Positions 49,362-56,235 of a stretch of 56,235 nucleotides of DNA are shown here, piece after piece; the stretch's first letter is position 1, and each line of letters starts with the position of its first letter. The stretch lies in the NCBI GenBank assembly GCA_016870475.1, contig VGBO01000009.1, forward strand, positions 1 through 56,235. The letters run 5' to 3'. Made by a program: the position numbers and the translations under genes. Below the pieces are notes generated by a model. It had not been told where the DNA came from. It searched no databases and saw only the letters and a list, made by a program, of their open reading frames with translations. Source of the DNA: Actinomycetota bacterium (GTDB lineage: Bacteria; Actinomycetota; Acidimicrobiia; Acidimicrobiales; CAIXPF01).

Positions 49362-50858
49362 TCAGGCCCGTAGCTCTCCCTTGGTGACCTTGCCGAGCGC
49401 ATTCCGGGGCAACGCGTCCACCAAGTGGACGATCCGTGGCCGCTTGTAGTTGGCGAGCCGTTCCGCGGCGAAGGAGGCGATCTCGGCCGGCGTCACGGCG
49501 CCGTCGGTCTCGCACCAGGCGGTGACGACCTCCCCCCACTCGGGGTCGGGTGTCCCCGTGACCGCGACGTCGACCACGGCCGGGTGCTCCCGCAGCACGT
49601 CCTCGACCTCGCGCGGGTACACGTTGAACCCTCCGCTGATCACCAGCTCCTTCAGCCGGGCGACGAGCTCGAGGTACCCGGCGGCGTCGAGACGGCCGAC
49701 GTCGCCGGTGCGGAAGAATCCCTCGGGGTCGAACGACGTCGCCGTCGCCTCGGGTCGGTCGAGATAGCCGGCGAACACGTTCGGCCCGCGCACGAGCACC
49801 TCGCCCGACGTGGGGTCGAGGCGCAGGTCCACACCCGGCAGCGGGATGCCGACCGTGCCCGGGCGACGCTGCCCGTCGTAGGGGTTCGACACGAGCATGA
49901 CCGTCTCCGTCATGCCGTACCGCTCGAGTACCCGCTGGCCGGTCGAGCTCGCGAGCGCCTGCCACAGGTCCGCCGGCAGCGGCGCCGACCCCGACACGCA
50001 CAACCGCAGCCTCGCCAGCTCGCCAGCACGCGACGACGTGGCGAGCCGGTGGTACATCGTCGGCACACCGAAGAACAGTGATGCGCGCTCCGCCGCCGCA
50101 GCGTCGAGCACGGCATCGACCTCGAACCGTTCGATCAGCACCGCCGAGGCACCCGCAGCGAGCGTCCCGTGGAGGCCGACCCCGAGCCCGTGCATGTGGA
50201 ACAGCGGCAGCGCCAGCACCAGACGGTCCTCCGGCGTCCACCGCCACGCGAGCCGCAACGCCTCCACACTCGCAGCCAGGTTGGCGTGGGTGAGCACCGC
50301 GCCCTTCGGACGCCCCGTGGTGCCCGACGTGTAGCCGATCAGCGCGGGGGCGCCCGGTGGGGCGACGTCGAGGTCGCCCGGTGGCCCGCCGGGAAGATCG
50401 ACGTCGGTCCCCACCACCCGGACCGACGGATCCGCCGCCCGCACCCACGCCGCACGCTGTGCGTCGTCGACCACGGCGAGCCGAGGTGCACCGTCCAGCA
50501 CGAGGTGAGCGAGCTCGTCCGGCCCGTACGCCGTGTTCGCCGGGATCACGGTGAGCCCCGCCCGCAGGCAGGCCACGTGCGCGACGACCAGTTCGACCGA
50601 CGACGACGCCGACAACAGCACCCGGTCCCCCGGACCGAGCCCTGCGGCAGCGAACCGCCCCGCGATCGACGCGGTCGCCTCCTCGAGCGCACCGCCCGAC
50701 CACCACCGTCCGACCGTGTCCCGCAGCACCGGTCGCCCCGGATCAGCGTGCCAGTTCGCCAACCACCGCTGGGGCAGGGTCCCGCCGATGCCGAGATCGA
50801 CCGTCGAGGGATCGGTCCCGGTGGGCAGATGGGCCGACCAGTGCGGTGCGGAGCTCAT
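49362..50858 (-). CDS. AMP-binding acyl-CoA ligase, malonyl-CoA-synthetase-like (MatB/ACSF3/FadD36 type)
   Basis: 498 residues. P-loop LIGYTSGTTGRPKGAVLTHANLAAS near 172, ALPLFHMHGLGVGLHGTLAAGAS, YGMTETVMLVSNPYDGQRRPGTVGIPLPGV, then FFRTGDVG and the C-terminal lysine region LPRNALGKVTKGEL. The AVLTHANL/HMHGLG/RPGTVG combination is typical of malonyl-CoA ligases (MatB, ACSF3, mycobacterial FadD36), but a medium-chain substrate is not excluded. ATG 50858 follows TAGGAT (50872-50867) by eight bases. Confidence 0.85.
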   Translation of the reverse strand: MSSAPHWSAHLPTGTDPSTVDLGIGGTLPQRWLANWHADPGRPVLRDTVGRWWSGGALEEATASIAGRFAAAGLGPGDRVLLSASSSVELVVAHVACLRAGLTVIPANTAYGPDELAHLVLDGAPRLAVVDDAQRAAWVRAADPSVRVVGTDVDLPGGPPGDLDVAPPGAPALIGYTSGTTGRPKGAVLTHANLAASVEALRLAWRWTPEDRLVLALPLFHMHGLGVGLHGTLAAGASAVLIERFEVDAVLDAAAAERASLFFGVPTMYHRLATSSRAGELARLRLCVSGSAPLPADLWQALASSTGQRVLERYGMTETVMLVSNPYDGQRRPGTVGIPLPGVDLRLDPTSGEVLVRGPNVFAGYLDRPEATATSFDPEGFFRTGDVGRLDAAGYLELVARLKELVISGGFNVYPREVEDVLREHPAVVDVAVTGTPDPEWGEVVTAWCETDGAVTPAEIASFAAERLANYKRPRIVHLVDALPRNALGKVTKGELRA

Positions 50859-50866
50859 GGCCGCCG

Positions 50867-50872
50867 ATCCTA
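50867..50872 (-). promoter_or_regulatory. -10 hexamer TAGGAT, fused to the SpoU-gene stop codon
   Basis: Bases 50872-50870 read TAG on the minus strand and end the SpoU methylase gene; the hexamer lies eight bases before the ligase ATG. Confidence 0.6.
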
Positions 50873-51712
50873 CGGACGGTCAGGCGCAGCGAAGGCCCAG
50901 AAGGCGATCGCGGAGGCCGCCGCGACGTTGAGCGAATCGACACCCCCCGACATCGGGATCGCCACACGCTCGTCCGCGAGGACGAGCGCCTCGGCGCTCA
51001 GCCCCTCCCCCTCACTGCCGAGCAGCAGCGCCCGCGGCGAACCGGCGCGGGCCACCCCGGCGCCTCCACCTGCCGCCGGCGCCAACGGGACCCCGGCCGG
51101 CGTGAGTGCGACGAGCCGGTACCCGCGGTCACGCACGACCGCGAGGTCGGCGGGCCACGCCGGCAGTCGGGCCCACGCCACCTCGAGCACCGCGCCCATC
51201 GACACCCGAACCGTGCGGCGGTAGAGCGGGTCGCAGCAGCGCGGGCACAACAGCACCGCCCCGACCCCGAGCCCGGCGGCGTTGCGGAAGATCGCACCGA
51301 GGTTCGCCTGGTCGACCACGGCCTCCACGACCGCGACCGTGCGGCCCGCCGCCGCAACCATCGCCTCGGCTGCCGTGCGTTCCGTCGGTCGCACCACCTC
51401 GGCGAGCACCCCCCGGTGCACGTCGAACCCGGCGACCGCCGCGAGTACCGGGCGGTCGACGAGGAGCACCTCGGGCGTCGGCCGGCCGGACCGGGCGTGC
51501 TCCTCGAGCGCCGGGACGAGCCGCGGGTACGCGCCCGGGGTCACTGCGACGGTCCGCACGTCGCAGCCGGCGCGCAGCACCCGGTCGACGACGAGCAGGG
51601 ACTCGGCGACGAAGGTCGGTGCGGGAGCACGCCGAAGCACCCGGTCCGTGAGGCCGATGAACGGGCCGAGACGCGGGTCGCCCGGGTCGTCGACCCGGAC
51701 CGGGTTCGTCAT
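50870..51712 (-). CDS. SpoU/TrmH-family RNA 2'-O-methyltransferase
   Basis: 280 residues. N-terminal substrate-binding segment, then the SPOUT knot motifs: DQANLGAIFRNAAGLGVGAVLL (motif 1), ALLLGSEGEGLS (motif 2) and IPMSGGVDSLNVAAASAIAFW (motif 3). It methylates a ribose in rRNA or tRNA using SAM; the target nucleotide is not inferable. Its final TAG doubles as the -10 of the following ligase. Confidence 0.9.
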   Translation of the reverse strand: MTNPVRVDDPGDPRLGPFIGLTDRVLRRAPAPTFVAESLLVVDRVLRAGCDVRTVAVTPGAYPRLVPALEEHARSGRPTPEVLLVDRPVLAAVAGFDVHRGVLAEVVRPTERTAAEAMVAAAGRTVAVVEAVVDQANLGAIFRNAAGLGVGAVLLCPRCCDPLYRRTVRVSMGAVLEVAWARLPAWPADLAVVRDRGYRLVALTPAGVPLAPAAGGGAGVARAGSPRALLLGSEGEGLSAEALVLADERVAIPMSGGVDSLNVAAASAIAFWAFAAPDRP

Positions 51713-51741
51713 CGTGCCCCGCAGGGATAGCTTCCGTCGGC

Positions 51742-52191
51742 ATGGGACACGCCACCGCCCGAGTGCTCACCGGTTCGGCCATCGCCCTCACTGTGGTGCT
51801 CGTCGGCATGCTCGTCGCATGCAGCGGCAACGAGACCGGCGGCGGCGCCACCTCGTCGAGCGGTGGAGAACCGCCGGCGACGAGCGCAGCGAACGCCGCA
51901 CCGCCCGACTCGATCCGCGTCGCCGCCACCTCCGGCGGCGCCGTGGTCGTGCTCGAGGGGATGCTCCCGACCCCGTGCCACGAGATCGCCTGGACGGCGG
52001 GCAGCCTCGACGCCGAGGGGGTCGCACCGCTCGCGCTCACCGTGTCGGCTCCGACCGACCGGCTCTGCGCGCAGGTGCTCACGCCCTACCGGCTCGAGAT
52101 CCTCGGATCGCAGCTCCCGCCGGGAACCCGAGCCGTCGCCGTCGGTGACCGCATCGTGCCGCTCACGCCGAACGGGCCCGCGACCGGCTGA
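51742..52191 (+). CDS. Small lipoprotein, unknown function
   Basis: 149 residues. Hydrophobic signal and lipobox GMLVAC (Cys near 27), a Ser/Thr/Gly/Pro-rich linker, and a compact domain with two cysteines (LPTPCHEI, DRLCAQV) that could form a disulfide. No family recognised. ATG 51742 follows TAGCTT (51728-51733) by eight bases. Confidence 0.75.
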   Translation: MGHATARVLTGSAIALTVVLVGMLVACSGNETGGGATSSSGGEPPATSAANAAPPDSIRVAATSGGAVVVLEGMLPTPCHEIAWTAGSLDAEGVAPLALTVSAPTDRLCAQVLTPYRLEILGSQLPPGTRAVAVGDRIVPLTPNGPATG

Positions 52192-52214
52192 CGGCGCCGG
52201 GGACGTCCCGACGC

Positions 52215-53066
52215 TCAGGGGCGCAGCTTCACCCATCCGAACTCGGTGTCGGGGTCGCCGTCGTCGTAGCCCGGGTCGCCCGGCAGCACGACCTCGTAGC
52301 GCGGTTGGTCACGGGTCACCCGGACCTGGTGGGCCGGAACGGCCGCTGCGGCCGCCCGCACGGCGCTGGCGGCGACGTCGAAGGGCTCGAGGCACTGGAG
52401 CATGCGTGCCGTCGGGGTCATCATCGCCATTCCCTCGCCGCGCCAGGCGGACATGCCCTGACTCGGGGCGATCCAGTCGTGGTGCACGATCTCGGTGTCG
52501 TCGTGCATCGGGACCTGTCCCGGCGGGGCCGCTGCGAGGAAGAACCGGGTGTCGAAACGGCGCGGCGGCCCGAGCGGGGTGATCCAGTGCGCCACGTAGT
52601 GGACCTGCGACGCGTCGAGCACCACGTCGAGCTCGTCGACGACGGTCGCGAAGTCGACCTCGCCGGCGTTCAACCCGGTGCGGAGCACCTCCGCCGCGGC
52701 GCGCCGAGCGGGATCGTCGAAGCGGATGGGAACGCCGGTGCGACGGTCGACCCCGAGGAGGATCCCCGCCTCCTCGAAGCACTCCCGCAGCGCCGCGACC
52801 CAGTACGCGAGACCGCCCTCGGCGATCCCGAGTGCGGCCGACGCGGCGACGTCGTCGAGCCCCCGGATCCGGTCGAACACGGCGGCGGCGTCCTCGGGGT
52901 CGACCCGCCCGCCGGGGTACACCCACATGTCGCTCGCGAACACGGCCTGCACGGTTCGGCGCAGCATCAGCACCCGGAGGTCGGGACGGTCGTCGACGAG
53001 CATCACCGTCGCCGCCGGCCGGATCGGGACCGTCGTGGGGTCGAGGTCTTCGCCGGAGTTGCTCAT
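52215..53066 (-). CDS. NUDIX hydrolase (NUDT19/RP2-like)
   Basis: 283 residues. The NUDIX helix is AALRECFEEAGILLG; the upstream glycine half of the box is degenerate, as in CoA-diphosphatase-like NUDT7/NUDT19 relatives. It may trim CoA or acyl-CoA, which fits the neighbourhood, but this is inference. The ATG overlaps the upstream thioesterase stop by four bases, so the two form an operon. Confidence 0.85.
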   Translation of the reverse strand: MSNSGEDLDPTTVPIRPAATVMLVDDRPDLRVLMLRRTVQAVFASDMWVYPGGRVDPEDAAAVFDRIRGLDDVAASAALGIAEGGLAYWVAALRECFEEAGILLGVDRRTGVPIRFDDPARRAAAEVLRTGLNAGEVDFATVVDELDVVLDASQVHYVAHWITPLGPPRRFDTRFFLAAAPPGQVPMHDDTEIVHHDWIAPSQGMSAWRGEGMAMMTPTARMLQCLEPFDVAASAVRAAAAAVPAHQVRVTRDQPRYEVVLPGDPGYDDGDPDTEFGWVKLRP

Positions 53067-53944
53067 CGTGCCGCCTTCCGTGCCGTCGCCACGTCGAACG
53101 GCGTCATCACCGCGAGTTGTCGGGACATCGCGACGAGCCGTCCGTCCGGCCCGCGGATCTCCCCGTCCTCCTCGAGGAACCCCTCGGCGACCGCCCGGGT
53201 GCGGAACTCGCCGAGGAACCAGCTGTCGGGGGCGTACCGGCCGACGTGGTCGTGCCGGAAGTGGACGGTCAGCTCCACGGTCGGCACAACGACACGAGGC
53301 CGTCCGGCGAGCGCGAGCACCGGCGGCAGCCACGCGTCGGCCATCGCCGCGATGACGACGTGGTCGACCGGCACCGGCTCGGCGAGCCGCATCCAACCGC
53401 CCGAGGTCGCCTCGGTCTCGCCGATGCGTTCCGGTGGGACCGCTGCGACGTGGCCGAGCGCAGCCGGACCGATCCCGTGCCGGGTGTCCCAGCGTTCACG
53501 CAGCGCGACCGGCCCGTCCTTACGATCGGGGTAGTCGAGGATCGGGCACGCGTCCGGTGGCGGCGGGGAGGCGACGGGGATCTCGTCGAACGCGTAGGGC
53601 TCGGCACGCGGTGCGGCGAGCGCGGCGATCGCGTTCGCCACGAGGCGGTCTCCCTGCCGGATCCGGGCCGACAGGAACGACACCCCGGCGCCTGCACGCT
53701 CGACGGCGACCGTGACCTCCGCCGGACCGACCACCGCGGGTGCGAGATAGTGCACCGTGACGGTCCGGGGCACCCGGGCGCCACCGTCGAGGTTCGCCTC
53801 AGCGATGCACGCACGGGTCACGAGCGCGGCGGGGATCCCACCGTTCGGTCCGACGTGGACCCACCAATCGGCGCTGAAGGCGACGCCGTAGCGGCCGCCG
53901 CCGCGCGGGTCGACGGCCGTTTCGACCGCAAGGTTCGTGCTCAC
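53063..53944 (-). CDS. Acyl-CoA thioesterase, double hotdog (TesB-like)
   Basis: 293 residues. N-terminal hotdog (VAFSADWWVHVGPNGGIPAALVTRA, TVTVHYLAPAVVGPAEVTVAVER) and a second one (PTVELTVHFRHDHVGRYAPDSWFLGEFRTRAVAEGFLEEDGEI). It hydrolyses acyl-CoAs. GTG 53944 follows TACCGT (53957-53952) by seven bases; divergent from the DUF4349 gene, coupled to the NUDIX gene behind it. Confidence 0.88.
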   Translation of the reverse strand: MSTNLAVETAVDPRGGGRYGVAFSADWWVHVGPNGGIPAALVTRACIAEANLDGGARVPRTVTVHYLAPAVVGPAEVTVAVERAGAGVSFLSARIRQGDRLVANAIAALAAPRAEPYAFDEIPVASPPPPDACPILDYPDRKDGPVALRERWDTRHGIGPAALGHVAAVPPERIGETEATSGGWMRLAEPVPVDHVVIAAMADAWLPPVLALAGRPRVVVPTVELTVHFRHDHVGRYAPDSWFLGEFRTRAVAEGFLEEDGEIRGPDGRLVAMSRQLAVMTPFDVATARKAAR

Positions 53945-54007
53945 CGGTGCGACGGTAGCGGGCGACGTCCCCGACCGGGGCGACGGTGACCTGCCTAGGA
54001 TCTGGGG

Positions 54008-54931
54008 ATGCCGACACCTGCACGCTACCGCCCGTCAGTCCGGCACGCGATCGGCATCCTCGTCCTCGGTGCCGTCGTCGCGGTCGGCTGCGGTTCCGAC
54101 GACAGCGGTGGACCGGTGAACGGCGGGGCCCTCGGCGGGCCGGCACCGCTCGAGCGGTCGCTGCCGGCGACCGTGGGATCGGCCGACACGGTCGTCACAC
54201 CCGGCTCAATCGACCTCGACGCCGGGCGGTCGCTCGTCGTCCGCGGGTCGGCGACCGTGCTCGTCGACGACGTCGAGGACGCCGTCGAGGTGGTCCGACG
54301 GGTTGCGGACGCTGCCGGTGCCGAATTGGTGGCGTCCGACGTCGCCCTCGAAGGTGACCGTCCGACGGCGCGTCTCACCTACCGGGTGCTCCCCGACCGC
54401 TACCGCGACCTGGTCGCGTCGTTCGCCGGGATCGGCAAGCTGCTCGCCGAGGAGTCCTCCGTCGACGACGTGACGGGAACCGTCGTCGATCTCGACGCCC
54501 GCATCGAGGCCACCGAAATCAGCGTCGAACGGCTCCGTGACCTCCTCGCCCGGACGGCCGACGTGGCCGCGTTGACCGCCGTCGAGGCCGAGCTCGCCAC
54601 CCGTGAGGCCGACCTCGCCGCGCTCCGGGCCGCGCGTTCCGCCCTCGGGAACCTCGTCGACCGGGCGACGCTCACCGTCGTGCTCACCGCCACCGACCCG
54701 GCGACCTCGCTCGAGGAACCCCCGGCAGGGTTCGTCGACGGGGTGCGCGCCGGATGGGACGTCGTCGTCGCCATCGGGCGGGCGATCGCGGTGGTCGCCG
54801 GGTTCGGTGCGCCGGTGGCGCCGTTCGCCGTCGTGCTCGTGGTGGTGGTCCGGCTGCTCCGGTGGCGCCGACGGCGACGCCGGGCGGCCCGCCTAGCTGC
54901 AGCCCCACCCCCGCCGCCGCCGGCCACGTAG
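54008..54931 (+). CDS. DUF4349-domain lipoprotein
   Basis: 307 residues. Lipobox VVAVGC (Cys near 28). The DUF4349 body: SLVVRGSATVLVDDVEDAVEVVRRVADAAGAELV, a LTYRVLPDRYRDLVASFAGIGKL block, then a coiled segment of RIEATEISVERLRDLLARTADVAALTAVEAELATREADLAAL type. A transmembrane helix near 265-290 precedes a basic cytoplasmic tail. Function not known. ATG 54008 follows TAGGAT (53996-54001) by six bases. Confidence 0.87.
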   Translation: MPTPARYRPSVRHAIGILVLGAVVAVGCGSDDSGGPVNGGALGGPAPLERSLPATVGSADTVVTPGSIDLDAGRSLVVRGSATVLVDDVEDAVEVVRRVADAAGAELVASDVALEGDRPTARLTYRVLPDRYRDLVASFAGIGKLLAEESSVDDVTGTVVDLDARIEATEISVERLRDLLARTADVAALTAVEAELATREADLAALRAARSALGNLVDRATLTVVLTATDPATSLEEPPAGFVDGVRAGWDVVVAIGRAIAVVAGFGAPVAPFAVVLVVVVRLLRWRRRRRRAARLAAAPPPPPPAT

Positions 54932-54944
54932 CGGACCTCGGGCG

Positions 54945-55796
54945 TCAGGCCCGGCAGACGTTCACCATCGTGCCGATGCCCTGGATGATGGTCCGCAGCA
55001 CGTCACCGTCGCCGAGGAACACCCCGCGGGCCATCCCCACCCCGTCGGGGGTGCCGGTGAAGATGAGATCACCGACCTCGAGCGTGCAGATCGAGGACAG
55101 GTAGGCGATCAGCTCGGCGACCGGGAAGATCATTCCGGAGGTCCGCGCCGCCTGAACGACCTCCCCGTTGCGTTCGCAGGTGATCCCGAGATCGGTCGGA
55201 TCGGCGAAGCATCCGAGCGACGCGACCACGGGGCCGGTCGGCCCGAACCCGTCGTAGGACTTCCCGAGGGAGAACTGCGGTGGCTTCACCGCGAGCTGGA
55301 GTCGCCGGTCGGAGATGTCCTGGCCGCAGGTGAGACCGGCGACGTGGTCCCACGCATCCGCGACCGCGATGTCGCGGCCGCGGCGCCCGATGACGACGAC
55401 GAGCTCTGCCTCCCAGTCGGTGCGGGTGCCGTGGACCGGCACGTCGGCGGCGGGCCCGCTCAGGCAGTTCGGGAACTTCGTGAACACGAGCGGTTCCGCA
55501 GGGAGCTCCATCGCGGACTCCGCCGCGTGGTCCCGGTAGTTGAGCCCGACCCCGAAGATCTTCTGCGGCCGCGGAACCGGCGGGCCGAGGTCGGCGAGCA
55601 CGAGCGGGCCGTCGGCCGGGGTCCCGACGAGCGATGCGGCGAGGGCCCCGAGGCCGTCGTGGTGGCGCAACGCCTCCATCGGGTCGCTGCCGTACCGACC
55701 TGCCGAGTGGCACTCGAGGTCGTAGACACCGTCGTCGATCACGAGGACCGCTCGTCCGGCTGCGTTGGCGAGCCGCCACGGCGTGGGGGTGGTCAT
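54945..55796 (-). CDS. Fumarylacetoacetate hydrolase-family protein
   Basis: 283 residues. FGVGLNYRDHAAESAMELP, VFTKFPNCLSGPAADVPVHG, DWEAELVVVIGRRGRDI, GQDISDRRLQ, GKSYDGFGPTGPVV, and the tail FTGTPDGVGMARG are FAH-family metal and catalytic motifs. Members cleave or decarboxylate diketo acids in aromatic catabolism. It begins four bases after the stop of the upstream enoyl-CoA hydratase fragment, so they are probably one operon. Confidence 0.91.
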   Translation of the reverse strand: MTTPTPWRLANAAGRAVLVIDDGVYDLECHSAGRYGSDPMEALRHHDGLGALAASLVGTPADGPLVLADLGPPVPRPQKIFGVGLNYRDHAAESAMELPAEPLVFTKFPNCLSGPAADVPVHGTRTDWEAELVVVIGRRGRDIAVADAWDHVAGLTCGQDISDRRLQLAVKPPQFSLGKSYDGFGPTGPVVASLGCFADPTDLGITCERNGEVVQAARTSGMIFPVAELIAYLSSICTLEVGDLIFTGTPDGVGMARGVFLGDGDVLRTIIQGIGTMVNVCRA

Positions 55797-55800
55797 CCGT

Positions 55801-56235
55801 TCACCGGCCTTGGAAGTTCGGGGGTCGCTTCTCGAGGAAGGACTGCAACCCCTCCCGGAAGTCCTTGGTGCGGAACAGGGGCAACAGGGCGAGGAACTGC
55901 CGTTGCACGTGGTCCTCGAGGGACTCGGTCGCTGCGTGGCGCAGCATCCGCTTGACGGCGCGCACGGCGAGCGGGGCATTCGCCGCGATGCGGCCGGCGA
56001 GCTCGTCCGCCGCAGCGGCGAGGTCGCCGTCGACGACGTGGTCGACGAGCCCGAGCGCGTGCGCCTCGGTCGCGTCGAGCGTGGCCGCCGTGTAGAGCAG
56101 CTCCGCGGCGCGGGACGCGCCGACGAGCCGTGGGAGGTGCCAGGTGCCGCCGCTCTCGGGGAGCACCCCACGGGCGGTGAACGCGAACGACAGCTTCGCG
56201 GTCGGTACGGCGATGCGGAGGTCGCACCCGAGGGC
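55801..56235 (-). CDS. Enoyl-CoA hydratase, C-terminal part (cut by window end)
   Basis: The frame is open to the window edge: ALGCDLRIAVPTAKLSFAFTARGVLPESGGTWHLPRLVG, then AAELLYTAATLDATEAHALGLVDHVV and the tail FREGLQSFLEKRPPNF. This is the second half of a crotonase; the first oxyanion strand is outside the window. The gene at the window's start is the same family but not the same sequence. Confidence 0.88.
   Translation of the reverse strand, partial: ALGCDLRIAVPTAKLSFAFTARGVLPESGGTWHLPRLVGASRAAELLYTAATLDATEAHALGLVDHVVDGDLAAAADELAGRIAANAPLAVRAVKRMLRHAATESLEDHVQRQFLALLPLFRTKDFREGLQSFLEKRPPNFQGR

Noticed and set aside
1-56235. CRISPR array, prophage, insertion sequence, tRNA or rRNA genes
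   Set aside because: I found no regularly spaced repeats, transposase or phage-like proteins, terminal inverted repeats or tRNA-like cloverleaf sequence.

Overview
The window is chromosomal DNA from a very GC-rich actinobacterium. Two WhiB-type iron-sulfur regulators, the NucS mismatch endonuclease, an F420-biosynthesis guanylyltransferase (CofC/FbiD), luciferase-like oxidoreductases and GAAC-N4-GTTC SOS boxes all point to Actinobacteria. An acidimicrobial lineage (Ilumatobacter/Iamia-like) is my inference, not proven. Genes are packed tightly on both strands, no gap exceeds 300 bases, and I see no tRNA, rRNA, insertion sequence, prophage or CRISPR array.

Layout. 1-5.2 kb: tail of an enoyl-CoA hydratase, cysQ, an ABC1/UbiB kinase, pheA, nucS, coaA. 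5.2-7.0 kb: a MaoC hydratase and SDR pair on the minus strand. 7.1-17.3 kb: VanW-domain membrane protein, geranylgeranyl-reductase-family flavoprotein, fadD-fadE pair, SnoaL-like protein, a frameshifted alpha/beta hydrolase, PAP2 phosphatase, an unannotated 59-residue gene and two convergent luciferase-like oxidoreductases. 17.3-23.5 kb: thiolase, nuclease lipoprotein, a ChbG-like protein that lost its metal ligands, SCP2-like protein, a tandem PhoU/TrkA-C protein, enoyl-CoA hydratase, methyltransferase. 23.6-30.3 kb: an SOS mutagenesis locus (imuA, imuB, dnaE2) with a superoxide dismutase between imuB and dnaE2. 30.3-38 kb: Nfu-N-like protein, small membrane protein, acyl-CoA dehydrogenase, rnhB, an unknown gene, gpsA, cofC, PIG-L deacetylase, DUF429 protein, whiB. 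38-48 kb: unknown gene, hotdog thioesterase, DtxR-family regulator, glutaminyl cyclase lipoprotein, lysS, methylmalonyl-CoA mutase (mutA, mutB) and meaB. 48-56 kb: yceI and a divergent marR sharing an operator region, second whiB, acyl/malonyl-CoA ligase, SpoU methylase, lipoproteins, NUDIX hydrolase, thioesterase, fumarylacetoacetase-family hydrolase and a cut enoyl-CoA hydratase.

How it works together. The dominant theme is acyl-CoA catabolism (ligases, dehydrogenases, hydratases, SDR, thiolase, thioesterases), with the methylmalonyl-CoA mutase module able to take propionyl-CoA-derived units to succinyl-CoA. The oxidoreductases may use the F420 that CofC helps make. A second theme is genome maintenance: NucS, RNase HII and the LexA-type ImuA/ImuB/DnaE2 mutasome.

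Expression signals. The most striking non-coding pattern is a TANNNT (sometimes CANNNT) hexamer ending 6-9 bases before the start codon of about 32 genes on both strands, which implies widespread leaderless transcription. Four upstream stop codons (TAG or TAA) form the first three bases of the next gene's hexamer, and in one place two divergent hexamers share their TA. Genes without such a hexamer usually have a GGAGG-type ribosome binding site instead.
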